Assembly (NCBI GenBank): GCA_023078555.1 | Contig: CM041198.1 | Location: 2,034,800-2,098,799 of the forward strand | Origin: Ulva prolifera | Taxonomy: Eukaryota > Chlorophyta > Ulvophyceae > Ulvales > Ulvaceae | Reading direction: 5' to 3' | Length of the DNA stretch: 64,000 bases | In this document: positions 46,901-59,435 of the stretch, one piece after another | Layout of the letters: each line of letters opens with the position of its first letter | Numbering within the stretch: the stretch's first letter is position 1 | Made by a program: the position numbers and the translations under genes | The notes under the pieces: model-generated | Seen by the model: only the letters and a program-made list of their open reading frames with translations | What the model was told of the DNA's origin: nothing | Databases searched by the model: none

Positions 46901-48292
46901 GCCAGCAGGTGGCTCGCTTCATGTTTGCACTGCTGCAGGCACCGGTCTCGGTGGCTCATGGAGGACTGGCTTGCGTTCACAGAGACGTTCTCCTTGTACT
47001 TGCTGCACGACCTCCATTGGGAGCCCGACCAGGAGGATGTTCGGCTGGTGTTCGAGGAGATGTGGACGCACCTCCGGGCAGGCACCCTGTATTTCCTGCG
47101 GTACGAGGAGCTCCAGCATACCGCACCCCGGATCAAAGCAGCTCAAGACGCGTTGATGAAGTACGGCGCGATGGCAGAAGATCTCTTTGGGGGGGAGGTG
47201 ATCTGCACCTTCAAGCTTCATATTGCAGCCTGGCACCTACCGGACCAGGTGAGATGCTGTGGGCCTGCGTTCTTCTGTCTAGAGTTCTGGATCGAACGCA
47301 TGGTGCAGCTACTTAAACGGCTGATCAAATATCGTTCCACCAAATCACCAGAGAAAGTGTATGTCAACGATGAGCTGCTGCGGCGCACATGCATGAGGCT
47401 GCTTCACAGCAGCGAGACGGCAGAGGCGGCCATGCGCACGTTGCAAGAGGCCGTGGCCTCAGAGAAACGCCGTCGGTCAAAACGGCGCAAGGTCCGGGCC
47501 GCTGTGCACATGGGCGACACCGACTCTGATGACGGTGATGACGACAGGGTGTTTGGGGCGGGTAAGGACCTCGACGCCGAAGAGAAGAAAGAAGTGATGC
47601 CGCTGGGGTACACCGGGGTCGGTGAGTTGTCCGGGCTGCCTTACCTGCTCTACCACCAGGACGCCCTGCAGGAGGCAGGGTGGCCGACCCAGCGGGTCTT
47701 GGGTGCGGGCTACGGCAGGAGAGAGGCCATCATGCGGGCGCTTGGGCTGCCGGTTGCTGGAGAGGTTGTTGCTGAGCGGCAGCTCTGTGAGGTGCACCTG
47801 CGAAAATTCCTGCGAGGGCGGGCTTTGGTAGGGGATGTCCTGACCTGTGCGCAGCACACTGGTCAGGGTAAGAAAGACAATCGATGGTGCCTGCTGAAGT
47901 ACCATGTAGTAGAAGAGGGTACGAATAGGGGCCAGGATCGGTACTATGTCGGCGACTTGCAGTACATAGTCCGTGCCAGGCTCAGCACGGCAGACGGGTC
48001 GCGTATCTGTAGAACCTGCACGGTAGAGGCCAGCGTACTGTACCTCGGTGTGACAGACGTGTACGACTGTAGTACACCCTATACACCCGGATGCAGGGCT
48101 GCGGATGAGGAGCTGAATCGCGCTCCCGAGTTTTACAGGGTGGATGGTGTGCATCACCGTTCCTCGGCTTACACTGGCCGGTATGTAGTGAACATTGATG
48201 CTATGGCCGGGCAGCTGGTTCCGGTGAAACGGACGGCAGGAGGTGTTCAGTACTGGCAGACAGCGAATAAGGCCTCCGGGCGTACTGTGTAA
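43927..48292 (+). CDS. Tnp2-like CACTA transposase, nine exons, open throughout
   Basis: Exons 43927-44229, 44308-44433, 44543-45200, 45322-45522, 45618-45822, 45971-46259, 46314-46495, 46576-46803 and 46909-48292 all join with matching phases and GT-AG ends, totalling 3576 bases or 1191 residues plus stop. N-terminal Zn-finger: YKCTKCSKPF with HPRACP (C-x2-C...H-x4-C). Next is an acidic stretch, then a Cys-rich segment (HVCPQCWTLFPG, CNTPGCTQKRF). The catalytic region has DGAQLYVNKQHG, IRLLDLPPHLS, EGDIPWMQKL with CYRCAQNG, and SLFSTLSYF...VAHVFLLGLLMDFW, the text expected in Tnp2/Transposase_21-like proteins. A DUF4218-like part follows (CTFKLHIAAWHLPDQ, ACGP-type GPAFFCLEFWIERMVQLLK, YRSTKSPEKV). 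By family knowledge it cuts and pastes elements at their CACTA ends. The absence of stops across nine exons suggests recent activity. The family assignment is by motif memory. Confidence 0.85.
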
Positions 48293-48344
48293 ACAGGTCA
48301 TCCCTCAGATGGCGGGATGGGACCACCATGCGGAATGCATGTGC

Positions 48345-48690
48345 CCAGTCAGCGCCATCGCGGAATGGTTGCTGGCCCACCAACCAATCCGCATGCGAGC
48401 AATGCATGTGCCCAGTCAGCGCCATCGTGGAATGGTTGGTGGCCCACCAACCATTCCGCATGCGAGCAATGCGTGTGCCCAGTCAGCGCCATCGCGGAAT
48501 GGTTGGTGGCCCACCAACCAATCCGCATGCGAGCAATGCATGAGCCCAGTCAGCGCCATCGTGGAATGGTTGGTGGCCCACCAACCATTCCGCATGCGAG
48601 CAATGCATGTGCCCAGTCAGCGCCATCGTGGAATGGTTGCTGGCCCACCAACCAATCCGCATGCGAGCAATGCATGTGCCCAGTACAGCT
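48345..48690. repeat. Palindrome array 2: five palindromes, 67-bp period
   Basis: Palindrome cores begin at 48364, 48431, 48498, 48565 and 48632, exactly 67 bp apart. The core is the same AATGGTTGGTGG / CCACCAACCATT as in array 1, but the linker is different (CCGCATGCGAGCAATGCATG and CCCAGTCAGCGCCATC). It starts about 60 bp after the transposase stop codon, so it probably lies in the 3' UTR or the spacer before the next gene. Confidence 0.95.
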
Positions 48691-48954
48691 GAAGTGTCTA
48701 CAGGATGCCCGCGTGCACAGTGTCGATGCTGTGACGTCCTGTGGAGCTCGCCACGGCCAGCCTGGTTTCTAATGGCGCGGTAATTCCCTTTATATGAGGC
48801 ATCGTCGGCCCCGCGTGTCTTCACTGCATCGATCTCCACTCTGACCTGTGTGTACGTACGCGGTATTGTCCCTCGGCTACTGGCGCCGGCAGTACCCAAG
48901 CGCGTGCTGCGTCCCGTTCAATACCCGCGAGCTGTTAAATTAGTGTTACATAAC

Positions 48955-51900
48955 ATGTCGGCCGTAGGCGGCGAGGGTGCTGTTGCCTGCCGTGAAGGGG
49001 ATGTCCAGCCTGACACCAGCGTCACAGTAACCATCCCGCATAGCCGTCTGCGGGCGGCGCTATTGCCCGCTATTGGGACATTAATATCTAGGTCAGGTCA
49101 TTTCACCAATGTAGGGCGGGTCGGGCCCAAAGGGACGCCCGACTCCCACGCTGCTTGCGATGCTTGGTTTGACGTCGGGCTACAGGTCGTAGACCGGGTC
49201 GAAACATCCGTAGATCAGAGCGTTGCATACGTGAAGTATGCTGTAGTCATCGCCTGCCTGCAACTCGGGGGGTGGCTGCGCGAGCAGGAGAGGATGTTGG
49301 TGCCCGCATGGGAGGGACTATCCGCACCCCCGCCTGGATGTGACGCCCCTTTGGCCTGGGTCAAGCTGTATGGTAGGAGGAAGGTGTGCCCATCTCAAGT
49401 GATTTTGATTCCGTCGGCTCTGCTACAGGACCCCTTGGAGGGCACTCCTAGCGCCCATGCCCGGCCGCCACGCCGGCCCATTGTCGGGGCCTTCGACCTC
49501 ATGAGGTTACCCCGAGCATGCAGGAACTGGTCAGTGAACATGTGCGCCCACGTGCCCCACCGGCGCCCGCACAGGCTTCGGATTCGGGTCGCGCCGGGCC
49601 TGCCGGCTCCGAGACAGTGCAGCAGAGCGATAGGGCGGTGCTTGGGGTCCCGTCCTTGCCGAAAACCAAGAAGCGGAAGGAGGCGGACCCTGCCCCGAAG
49701 GCAGACACCGGTGCGTTTCAGTATTGGGTTTATGCCAAGTCATGCATTGTCGCCCGACTTGTGCAGCCGTATGGTTACGAATGCAGGTTTTGTGGAGTAT
49801 GCGGTGACCGGCCCCCGGTCCATTCTGTGGGCCTGGTGCTTCTTTTTCAGCCGCATCCACCCTGACTCCCAGCCCATGAGGGTGCCGTCCAACAAGCGGC
49901 AGAAAACCGGGGCGGAGACGGACAGTCAACAGCCCATAGGCAAAACCAAGGTGGCTGGGCCCACCTGTAATGTGCCTGTCGGCATGAATCCGCTGTGCAC
50001 CTTGTTCTTGACCGAGAAGACACTGGCCCGCACTTATTGCGGTGAAGACGATCTGACCCCAAGCCAGCAGCTGGCGCAGAGGGTGTACCTGCAACCCTCC
50101 TGCCGCGCCGTGCTTGCACAGCATGCTGGCGCCCCCTCTACCACGGTGACACAGCTCTCCGCCGCCGGTAATCTCCTGTACCAGATCCACATCTACTTCC
50201 CTCTTCTGATTGAAGTTTATGTGTGCCCCCCCCCCCCCCCCCCCCCCCCCCTTGGAACCCCACTCGTGTCAGACATGCATGGTCACCCAGATTCTCGAGG
50301 TCCGGTAGTACTGGCTGGTAGCCTGTTAGTGTTGTCCCTAGTTCTGACTAACAATTGATCAGTTAGACCGGTCGTGGACTCGGGGTAGCTTTTGGCTTAC
50401 ATCCCCTCTGTCTCCAGGACATGGACACCCTCGGGGATTTTGTGGAAGCTGTCGCAAATCTTGCGCCTTTCGTAGTGCAGTACGCTGCGACGCATCCTCT
50501 GATCAAACCGGCGCCGGTGCGGCCCCTATGGACATGTATCCTGCTGTAGTCACGCTGATGATAAGTTTACACATTCTACAATCGACTGGCGATTTTTTAA
50601 CAGATCTGCCTTGTAGGAGACCGATGTGTCTGTGATATTGTGTCCGTGGTTCGCATCTGTCGGGGCGTTTCACCTAGCCATCCTCAACGCTGCTGTTTCG
50701 TACATGCCGGTGCGCAAGGGCCGGTCCACCTGCGACTCCGGGCTGCAGCTGTGCATCCGATCCTACCAGGTTATGGTGTACGGTTCGGCGCACTCAGACC
50801 CGGATTTCAGTGCTCGGCTGCCAAACTGGCAACTTGAAGCTCATCGTTTGGACAGCCGCTGCTTCGAGGACCCTCTTTATGCGGCCATATTCGTCACCGC
50901 CGTGAACACCTCGTGTGCGCACCTGGGGTTTCCCATCCAAGCCCATGTACTGGCGATGACGTATCCGAATCATGGTGTGTTCGGATTGCCTCCCCGAGTA
51001 ACTGACCGGGTACACGGCTCGATATGCAGGGCTGACCGCCTGGGGCGTCGGGGCTCCCGTGAAAGACTTCACCAGCCTCCTCATTCCCTTGTGCCCGCCA
51101 GATACACTCTGGCATTGGGGGCTGAGGGCGTGGCGGTACCTTTGCACCGTCTCTGCAACCCCGGCTGCCCCAGAGCAGGGTGGGGTGATGAAGAAAGCCA
51201 AGTGGTTGACCCTGGTGCCCTCGTCGTTCCAGGACATTGACGACTGGGGGTACAACGGGGCCACTACTCTGGCTACAAGAGCCATCGCCATGGGCCTACA
51301 GAATGAAGTCTGCTCCAGGTGTGCGGATGTGCCTACACGCTGTTTGGGGAAGTTCCCATCATACTACAGTTGTATCGGATCGGTGTTTTGTAGCTTTTAG
51401 GACAGTCGGCTGTAACGCATGCTCTGATTATCCAGGATCGAGTTCAGCCACATCCCTAACTGCGTCCTGCAGCAGCTCCCCCCCGGTTCACAGCGTGTAC
51501 CGCAGGTGTCTATTGCCGAGGTGGGTGGCAGTAGTCGCACGCGTACAGATGACAGTCCATGGGGAGTAGGGGCTGGCGACAAGCGGGACAGAGGTGATCT
51601 CGATGTCGCGTCCGGTAAGGGAAGCAAGCCCCGTCATGGCGCCACAGGTGTGGTGGTGGGGCAGTCAGCGGCTGGTGCTGGGGGTGCTGGTGGGGCTGAC
51701 CCCGCCACCGCGGCCGGGGGTGCCGCTGCCGGCGCTGCTGATCAGGCCAAGCCCTCTCATGGCGCCACGGGTGACGGGGGGGAACAGTCAGCGGCTGGTG
51801 CCGGGGGTGCTGGTGGGGCTGACCCCGCCACCGCGGCCGGGGGTGCCGCTGCCAGCGCTGCTGATCAGGCCAAGCCCCCTCATGGCGCCACGGGTGACGG

Positions 51901-52217
51901 GGGGAAACAGTCAGCGGCTGGTGCTGGGGGTGCTGGTGGGGCTGACCCCGCCACCGCGGCCGGGGGTGCCGCTGCCGGCGATGCTGATCAGGCCAAGCCC
52001 TCTCATGGCGCCACGGGCGCCACGGACGGGAGTGGGCCATCGCTGTCCTCTTCCGAGGGGGGGTGGGATGGTGGGATTGTGGAATGGGGGGTCGCCTCGA
52101 GCCTGTATGGACGCAACGCCGCTAGGTGGCCTGATGGGGGAACCCTCCTGGATACTCTTGCCCGAGTATCTGGGATTGCCAGCCCCCCCCAAGACCCCTC
52201 CACCGGGGTCGCAGACG

Positions 52218-52263
<46 letters not shown>

Positions 52264-55200
52264 CTGCAAGCGGTGGTTTGCCCTCCAACTCACATGACCC
52301 TGCTCTCGGCCCGCAATATAACCCTGCATCCGGGCAGGTGCTTCCTAGCTTCGACCCCTGTCAGAAAAGCTATCATTTGTGCAGGTCAGGACGCGCAGTT
52401 CTTGTTCAGGTCAGGTCAGGACAGCCAGCATCTCATACCTGCTGCGCACAGAGGTAGAACCGAGAGATGCTTGAAGGAGAGTGCTAGTACCGTAAGACAG
52501 TAAAGAGAATGGTTACAGATCTCAGTGTGCACATCCATATATGCACACTGAACACACAACACTCAAGGTTACGGCGGGAAACCCTCGCGGGATCTCTCTC
52601 GCTACGTCAAGACAATCCTGTTGGCGGCTTACCCCTGCACTGGATCCGCGGATCATCCGTGCATGGGTGCACCTGTCACCACACTGCTGCCCGCAGGCTC
52701 ATGCATTGTGACACTCCCCCATAAACCCTGCTACGTCTCCACTAGCTGGAGTTTATTACGAACTTCTAGCAAAGCAGGTCCGGGCAGCACTTTAGTAAAC
52801 ACATCTGCTAACTGATCGACAGTGCCAACCCATGCTACCTTAAGGTCATCCATCTGAACATATTCCCGCACTCGCAAGTGCCGCACACGAATGTGCTTGG
52901 ATCTGTCAGAGGACACAGCATTCACTGCCAAGATATTGGCACTTTTATTATCACCCCACAGAGTTGGCCTATACGGGACAAGCTTTAGGTCGAGAAGCAA
53001 CTGCTTCACCCACATCAGCTCGTTGGCTGTTGCACTCATCGCGATGAGCTCAGCCTCTGTTGTATCCCCAGCCACTATACTCTGTTTCTTCGAGCGCCAG
53101 AGAACACAGTTCCCATACACTCGAAGAACCATACCAGACACACTCTTCAAATCAGCAGAGTTCGCAAAATCTGCATCAGAGAATGCCTCTAACAGGCACC
53201 CATGCCCCACAGAGCCTACAAATTGTATTCCTAAATTCTTTGTGGACTGCAGGTATCTCAGAACGTGTTGCACAGCCAACCAATGTTCCTTCAGACTACT
53301 GGACATGTGCCGGGCCAGGGCATGTGCCACGTAGCTGAGGTCAGGTCGTGTCACTCCTGCAATGTACTGGATGCTTCCTACAGCACTCATGAACCTGGAA
53401 TGCTCAGCAGCACTGGCTTTCTCCAGGTCCGGGTGCTCTTTCACACTCCTCAGTTGTTGCCGCGGCACTAACGGAGTGGGAGACTTTCGACAATCAGACA
53501 TACTATACTTTTCAAGCAGGCTATGGATTTTGTTTCGCTGTGTCATGGTGATTGTCTTGGCCTTGCGATCACGCATGATCTCAGTGCCAAGTGCCCAGGC
53601 TAGTTCACCCAGGTCTCTGCCTTCAAATTTTGTGAGAATTATGTCGACAAGTTCTTGCAGCCCCGCAGTGCCGCTGAATATGAACAAGTCGTCGACCCAC
53701 AGGAAAATAAAACAAAGACCAGATGTTCTAACATACAGTCCGGGATCACTTTGTGCGCACACAAATCCCATCTCTGCTAAGACCTTTACTAAAGCTTTAT
53801 GCCACTCGCGAGCAGCTTGCTTCAGGCCATACAGGATTTTATGCAATCTCCATACACGTGCTGTCCCGTCAGTGAAGTACGGGGGCTGTTCAACGAACAC
53901 TTCCTCCTCCAGCTCACCATTCAGAAAAGCACACTGTATATCTATGTGTCTAATTTCTAAATCTGCCTGAGCAGCAACTGACAGCAACACACGAAGTGTC
54001 GCATAGCTCCCAACAGGTGACCAAGTCTCAAAAAAGTCTACACCCTCTACCTGAGAAAAACCCCGCGCCACATAGCGTGCCTTGTAGCGCTGAATCTCCC
54101 CCGCAGGCCCACGCTTGATCTTGAGCACCCATTTGCCCGAGATAGCCCGTTTGCCCGCAGGCAGATAGCACAACCCGAAGGTTCCGTGCTCACCCAGTGC
54201 ATCTACCTCCTCCTGCATGGCACGCAGCCATGCATCCCTGTCCGGACCCGCAAGTCCTTCCTTCATAGAAGGCATATCAGGGTCGGAGGAGGCCTTCTGC
54301 TTCCTGGCGGCAGCTGCTCGGCGCGACCCACGACGCTGAACACTCTGCTGCTCACCAGACTCCACATGCTGAGGCTTCAGGCCTGCACAGGACACTCCAC
54401 AGTCAGCCGCGGCTGATGTGTCCTGATCACAAGCTGAAACATCAATAGCAGCTACAACTGTCTCACTACTAGCAACGTCAGAACCCGCAGGCTCATGCAT
54501 TTGTACAGCTGCTACATCCGCAGCCAATGGAACAAGGCGTCTGCGTACAAGAGGATTGATTTTTATGCGAGGCAAGGCGGCTGGAATGGCCCTCACCTCG
54601 TCAGGCAAATCAACCCCAACTGCGGCTGAGGGGTCCGGATCCTCTCCCCCTAATTCGGACCCGGTCTCCACCTCATCTGGCTCATCCTCCCAGAAAGGCC
54701 TCGGCGCCTCAGCTCCTCGCAAGGGCTGAGCAACTGCCCCCGCGCCAGATGCTGAGGCCGCTGCCGAATTACCCGCTGATCGGACCCGCTGAGCCTCCAG
54801 ATTCTGATGGGCCGCGGCCCTTTCATCATCTGAGACGGTGTAGTCCATGCGCTGTTCATCGTCGTCGTCATAGACACCAGGACCATCGTCATCCTCGTCC
54901 ATGTCATCGTCAGACGCACTGACAGACACTTGAACAGGAAACGCAGCTTCTACACCAGGGTCGTGCAGTGCAGCGTTGCGCGTGACAACATACTGCGCAG
55001 TACGTGAGGGCACAGCGACAGGGTGATGCACTTCACCACGCAAACGAGAGGGAGAAGGGACGTCAGGGTGGGCAACAGCTCTTGATGTCGCACGCGTGCG
55101 ATGCAAAGCTGTTCTGGCTATTTCCGGTGTGGCCCGAGCAGGGTCACGCCGGATAATCTCCGCAGAGGAGCCAGCTCCAAATCGTGGAGAATACACAGCC

Positions 55201-58200
55201 TCACTAGGCTCAGGGTTATCCTGCCGGAAAGTCATTTCCATGACAGGAACCCTACCATGACCAGGGGGGGTGTGAAGCTGGTCACGCAGACGGCGCAACA
55301 CTCCCCCGTCATAGGTGTGCTCTGCCGCGAATGGAGGCACATCGGCGTCGGTAACACGCTCACCCTCATCGTCACCCTCGAAGACAACCGTATAGGAGTT
55401 CGCAAACTCCTCAGGCTCTCTCTTGTCCACAACGGCGGACGCATCGTACTTTCGTACGTGGCGGATCATCTGATCCGCAGTGCACACAACCTGACGCACA
55501 ACAAAAACCCTACCCCCAGGAACATCCTGGGCGTACACACGCTGCATGCTGGGGCCCAGCCCAGCCCCGACCCAGTATGCAAGAACCCCCCTTTGGGACA
55601 ACTTCCGCAGCTTGTCATCTCTAGGGTATGCATACACCTCAACCCCCCACGGACGCTGCTGCCGCAGCAGATCTTGGAACACCTCAACGGAGGTGTCTCT
55701 GAAAAAGGACATATAAGGAATGATATCCTTATCACAAGAACGAACTAAAAACTCATCTAACTCTGTCGTCGCAAGCAACTTGTACTTGCGTTTTTCCTCC
55801 TCCTTCAACTTTTCGCGTTCGGCCTTTTTCATGCGCTTACCCTTCCCCAAACTCCGCTCAGCTTCGTCAACATCCGCAGACGCGTTGACAGCATGCTGGC
55901 CTTTCTGAGATTTGAGGATACTCGCCAACTTGTCATGGTACAGTGCCGAGGACGGCGTGAGATTGTGACCATGGACAACACTGGCGAGGCATTCTATCCA
56001 CAGGAACAGAGGCAGGCCGCTCGCGAGCAGCGCAGCACGGAGTGACTCAAAGGCAACTCCGATCCTCCGCTCAATCATGCCATTACAGCGATGAGCAGCT
56101 GTGGGGGTCAAGCGGTGGATGATGCCACGACGCTGGAGGTAGAGTTTTAAGGCCTCGACCATGAACTCTCCCCCTTTGTCGGTGTGTAGGATGCGCACAC
56201 CCGGTTCACCTGGCTTCACCACATTCACCCGAATGCGTTCGATAATATAAGAGATCATGGCCGCAGCCTCACTCTTTTTGCGCAGACCGACCACGAAAGT
56301 ATAACGAGTAAAGGCACACATCACAAACAAAACATACTTCACACCACCAATTCCTACAGGAGACACAGGACCAGCTAAATCGGCATGCAGTTGCTCACCA
56401 GGAAACTTGGCCTGGCCCATGAGCTCACGATCATTGGCAGAAAATTTGCCCGCAGGCACTTTGCCAATTCTGCAGCCATGACAACGATTCCCTAATGGCT
56501 CGGAATCAACTTTCAAATTTAAATCACCATAAAACACAGCGTTGGCTTGCATACGCTTGAGGACCCACGTGGATTGGTGAAAGGACAAGTGTGCGAGAAA
56601 AGCAGGCTCCAGCAAGTACGCATCATGTGGGACCTCAGCTCCCCCAGCATTGGGTCGCTTCAGGTCAACGGCCGCGACCGCCACATGATGCCACTGCTGT
56701 TGGTCCTCAATAACTGAGGTTGGGCTGCTCTGGTTAGACCAGACTACCCCCCTATTGACCGGCGCACCGACGAGAATAGGTTTCGTGTCTACTGCCATTT
56801 TGAAAGCAAAGACAGGGTGACCATCTACATCAAGTTCCTGATACTTGACGTCGTCCTCTATGTCAGTGGCCATATCGCCCAGACCAGGAACATACAACAC
56901 GTTTCTACGCGTGTCTAGGAACATCTGCTCGTGCCTAAGACCCATCGTACTGAGCAGGTTGTACGGACATTCAGGCGCGTAATAAACACCAGGGATTTCC
57001 ACATCTAACGGATGCGTATTCCCACACTTGTCTACATAAGTACCCAGGTTCACCAGAATGGTTCCCCTACCCATGATAGAAAGCTGCCCTGGTCCCGCGA
57101 GATTGGCAACTTTCTGGCACGGGCCGTACTCAGTAAACATTTCACGATTGCCTACTATATGCATGTCCGACCCACTATCTACAATGATGTTCCACGGCAG
57201 ACGCGTCTGGCTGGGGATACTTTTCAGGCATTTCAACAGTGCAAACATCTTTGGCCGCAGCCTGTTTGCGTTGGGGGCAGTTCGCACGAAGATGTCCCTT
57301 CTTCTTGCAGAAGAAGCAGGTCCTGGTCTCCTCGCGAGGAGCCTGGCCAGCCGCGACAGCGGCGACCACAGGACCATCACCACGGGCCTGCTTGCGCCAG
57401 CCTGGTTTGCCCGCGGGCGCCCCAGACCTTGCCTGCAGCTGCCGCTGTTGTTTGAGCAAATCGGCGTGCTCAGTTAAACGTGATATAATTACGTGGGGGG
57501 AAGAGTGTAATACTTCGCCGCGCACAGCGTTGAACTCCTCCCCCACTTCTAAAAGTTTCAGTCTAAGCCATCGCTGGCCCACATCGGCACCTAGTGCCTC
57601 CAGTTGAGTGTAAACACTCATCACTTCACCACAATACGTCGCAACGTCTTTGTTGTGTTGTGATAACGAATTGAACCGACTCCACAACCTGTGGATTTCG
57701 GCTTCGGTGCTGGGTCTGTACTTGGCAGTCAAGTAAGACCATGCTTCACACAGGTGTGACATGCGATAGACAGTCGTCCTATCCGCGTCAGCAAAGACAT
57801 TAGGACCTGTGTCCTCGCCCTAGCATGAACACGCTGTTCGTCCGCAGACGGTGCGTGCTGCAACAAATGGTCTAACTCAAATTGGCCTAACCACAAAAAG
57901 ACTTTCTGCTCGTACGCAACGAAGCTTTCAGTCTTATAATTCCACTCAGGCAACTTTCCTTTTGTCAGATCAGGTTCGCTACGTCCTCGAGATGCGCGCA
58001 GCGCCTCAGTCAACGTCGCGAGTGATATGAGGGACTCAGTGTGACCAGATTCGTTCACAACATGAGAGGAATGAGGCACCTGCCGGCTACTCTGCCCAGT
58101 GTTGGAAGATGGTCGTGGCCGGACAATTCGTCCGCCACGGAGCAACATGCCCGCGGGCTGTTCTCCGTCAGGGACCTGCTGGTCAGCGTCCCTGGCGACG

Positions 58201-59435
58201 AGAGGCTGCTGGTCAGCATCGTCACGCCTCTCCTCGCGAGGAGAGTTGGCGTTAGAATTAGCATTGGAGAGAGACATCCTGCAGTAGGACAGACGGTTGT
58301 TCGTCGCGCGCAGCAACTAACCGATGGGTTGGCTCGCAAGCCGACAGGTTGAGAAGAACAAGCGAACGCGTTCGCTTTTCTCAGCGCTGATCATTGGAAC
58401 AAGCTTCTCGAATTGTGTCTAACAACAATATACTACGAGGGAGCTAAATGATGCCTGCGCTTTTGACCGCAGTCTGAGCGCCGGCAGAACAGTGGAATGC
58501 CCGCCGTGTCTGCGCACAGACATTGGCCGACGGCTTCCATGACAAGACCATAAACAGACATTAAACGCTAACATTTTCGATACCATGTCAGAAAAGCTAT
58601 CATTTGTGCAGGTCAGGACGCGCAGTCCTTGTTCAGGTCAGGTCAGGACAGCCAGCATCTCATACCTGCTGCGCACAGAGGTAGAACCGAGAGATGCTTG
58701 AAGGAGAGTGCTAGTACCGTAAGACAGTAAAGAGAATGGTTACAGATCTCAGTGTGCACATCCATATATGCACACTGAACACACAACACTCAAGGTTACG
58801 GCGGGAAACCCTCGCGGGATCTCTCTCGCTACGTCAAGACAATCCTGTTGGCGGCTTACCCCTGCACTGGATCCGCGGATCATCCGTGCATGGGTGCACC
58901 TGTCACCACACTGCTGCCCGCAGGCTCATGCATTGTGACAACCCCTCCACCGCTCTGGTTCCGTCGGTCGGGGTTTCTGTTAACACGCAGGATAACAGTC
59001 GGCAAATTGTCATAACCATAGACGACGAGCTGCCTCCGTCCGGGAACAACACCTGCAGCAGGGAGACTCTCCTGCATTGTGCCGCCGCCACCTGGCGCAT
59101 CATGACGCGTTGCAACCCGCGGCTCCAGTCGCCCGGTGATGACCAGAGGATCATGCTCATGATGGTCATCTCTGGGCACGGCCTGATCCCTGATGCTGCC
59201 GCTATGGACGAGGTTATCCTACTAAGTCAGGAGATGTGTCGCATGCTGGCTCCGGGGCCTGAATCACTGTGCTTTGAATGTCCTCGTCGATGTGCATGGG
59301 ATTACGGAGTGAGACAATCAGGGGCAGTGTAACAACGTGGCGCCTGTGCAGACTCCCCAGGACGACGTGGGGGACTTACTGGAGACGCTAGACCTACTGG
59401 CCGCACCTGGAGATCAAGCTGTCGACGATTCATAG
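48955..59435 (+). CDS. CACTA orphan gene, multi-exon, unrecognised; split by Copia-2
   Basis: ATG 48955 (MSAVGGEGAVACREGD) opens a clear first coding block to 49383 (IPHSRLRAALLPAIG, AVVIACLQLGGWLREQE). Further blocks in shifting frames follow: about 49518-49710 (LPKTKKRKEADPAPK), 49880-50215 (NKRQKTGAETDSQQ), 50400-50520 (DMDTLGDFVEAVANL), 50630-50975 (PWFASVGAFHLAILNAAVSY) and 51050-51360. At 51500-52340 comes a low-complexity region holding 123-bp repeats and a poly-G run. After Copia-2 it resumes at 58941 (VNTQDNSRQIVITIDDELPP), has a donor GTGAGA at 59309 and ends in exon 59361-59435 (DDVGDLLETLDLLAAPGDQ, stop TAG). I recognise no domain. Several middle splice joins are not resolved. It lies between the transposase and Ulp1 genes, so a role in transposition or regulation is guessed from position only. 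Confidence 0.5.
50226..50251. repeat. Homopolymer C26
   Basis: A run of 26 C in the orphan CACTA gene, directly after a coding block that ends ...YFPLLIE, so probably in an intron. The length may vary or be an assembly estimate. Confidence 0.95.
51635..52003 (+). repeat. Three tandem copies of a 123-bp coding repeat
   Basis: Units start at 51635, 51758 and 51881. Each encodes 41 residues in frame (HGATGDGGEQSAAGAGGAGG and then ADPATAAGGAA...DQAKP). The copies are almost identical, and a partial fourth begins at 52004. Being a multiple of three, it lengthens the protein without shifting the frame. Confidence 0.9.
52219..52263. repeat. Homopolymer G45
   Basis: A run of about 45 G within the low-complexity part of the orphan gene. 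The frame to its left and the frame that continues to the Copia-2 site differ, so the true length decides whether the gene stays in frame. Such a run is also a common assembly weak point. Confidence 0.95.
52359..52713 (-). repeat. LTR of Copia-2 (3' LTR in element sense)
   Basis: 355 bp with TG...CA ends. The purine tract lies just inside it. Confidence 0.95.
52731..58316 (-). other. Copia-2 Gag-Pol coding region
   Basis: Same parts and order as in Copia-1: Gag with CCHC knuckle, protease, integrase, linker, reverse transcriptase, RNase H. Recognisable along its whole length. Confidence 0.9.
58586..58940 (-). repeat. LTR of Copia-2 (5' LTR in element sense)
   Basis: 355 bp, followed by the TSD ACCCC. 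The primer-binding site TGGTATC lies just inside it on the minus strand. Confidence 0.95.

Larger units (their letters stand above)
52359..58940 (-). mobile_element. Copia LTR retrotransposon, Copia-2
   Basis: Same family and orientation as Copia-1 and nearly identical to it throughout. LTRs are 52359-52713 and 58586-58940 (355 bp each, differing at about one position), with TSD ACCCC on both sides (52354-52358 and 58941-58945). Gag, protease, integrase, reverse transcriptase and RNase H lie in Copia order on the minus strand. Very young. It is broken, with about two breaks. It is inserted in the orphan gene of CACTA-1. Confidence 0.97.

Noticed and set aside
43927-48292. Kyakuja-Dileera-Zisupton or Plavaka transposase instead of Tnp2-like
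   Set aside because: I do not see the Cys-cluster and DGNF-type text of KDZ proteins, and the element ends CACTA. Tnp2/DUF4218-like text fits better, though a profile search would be needed to be sure.
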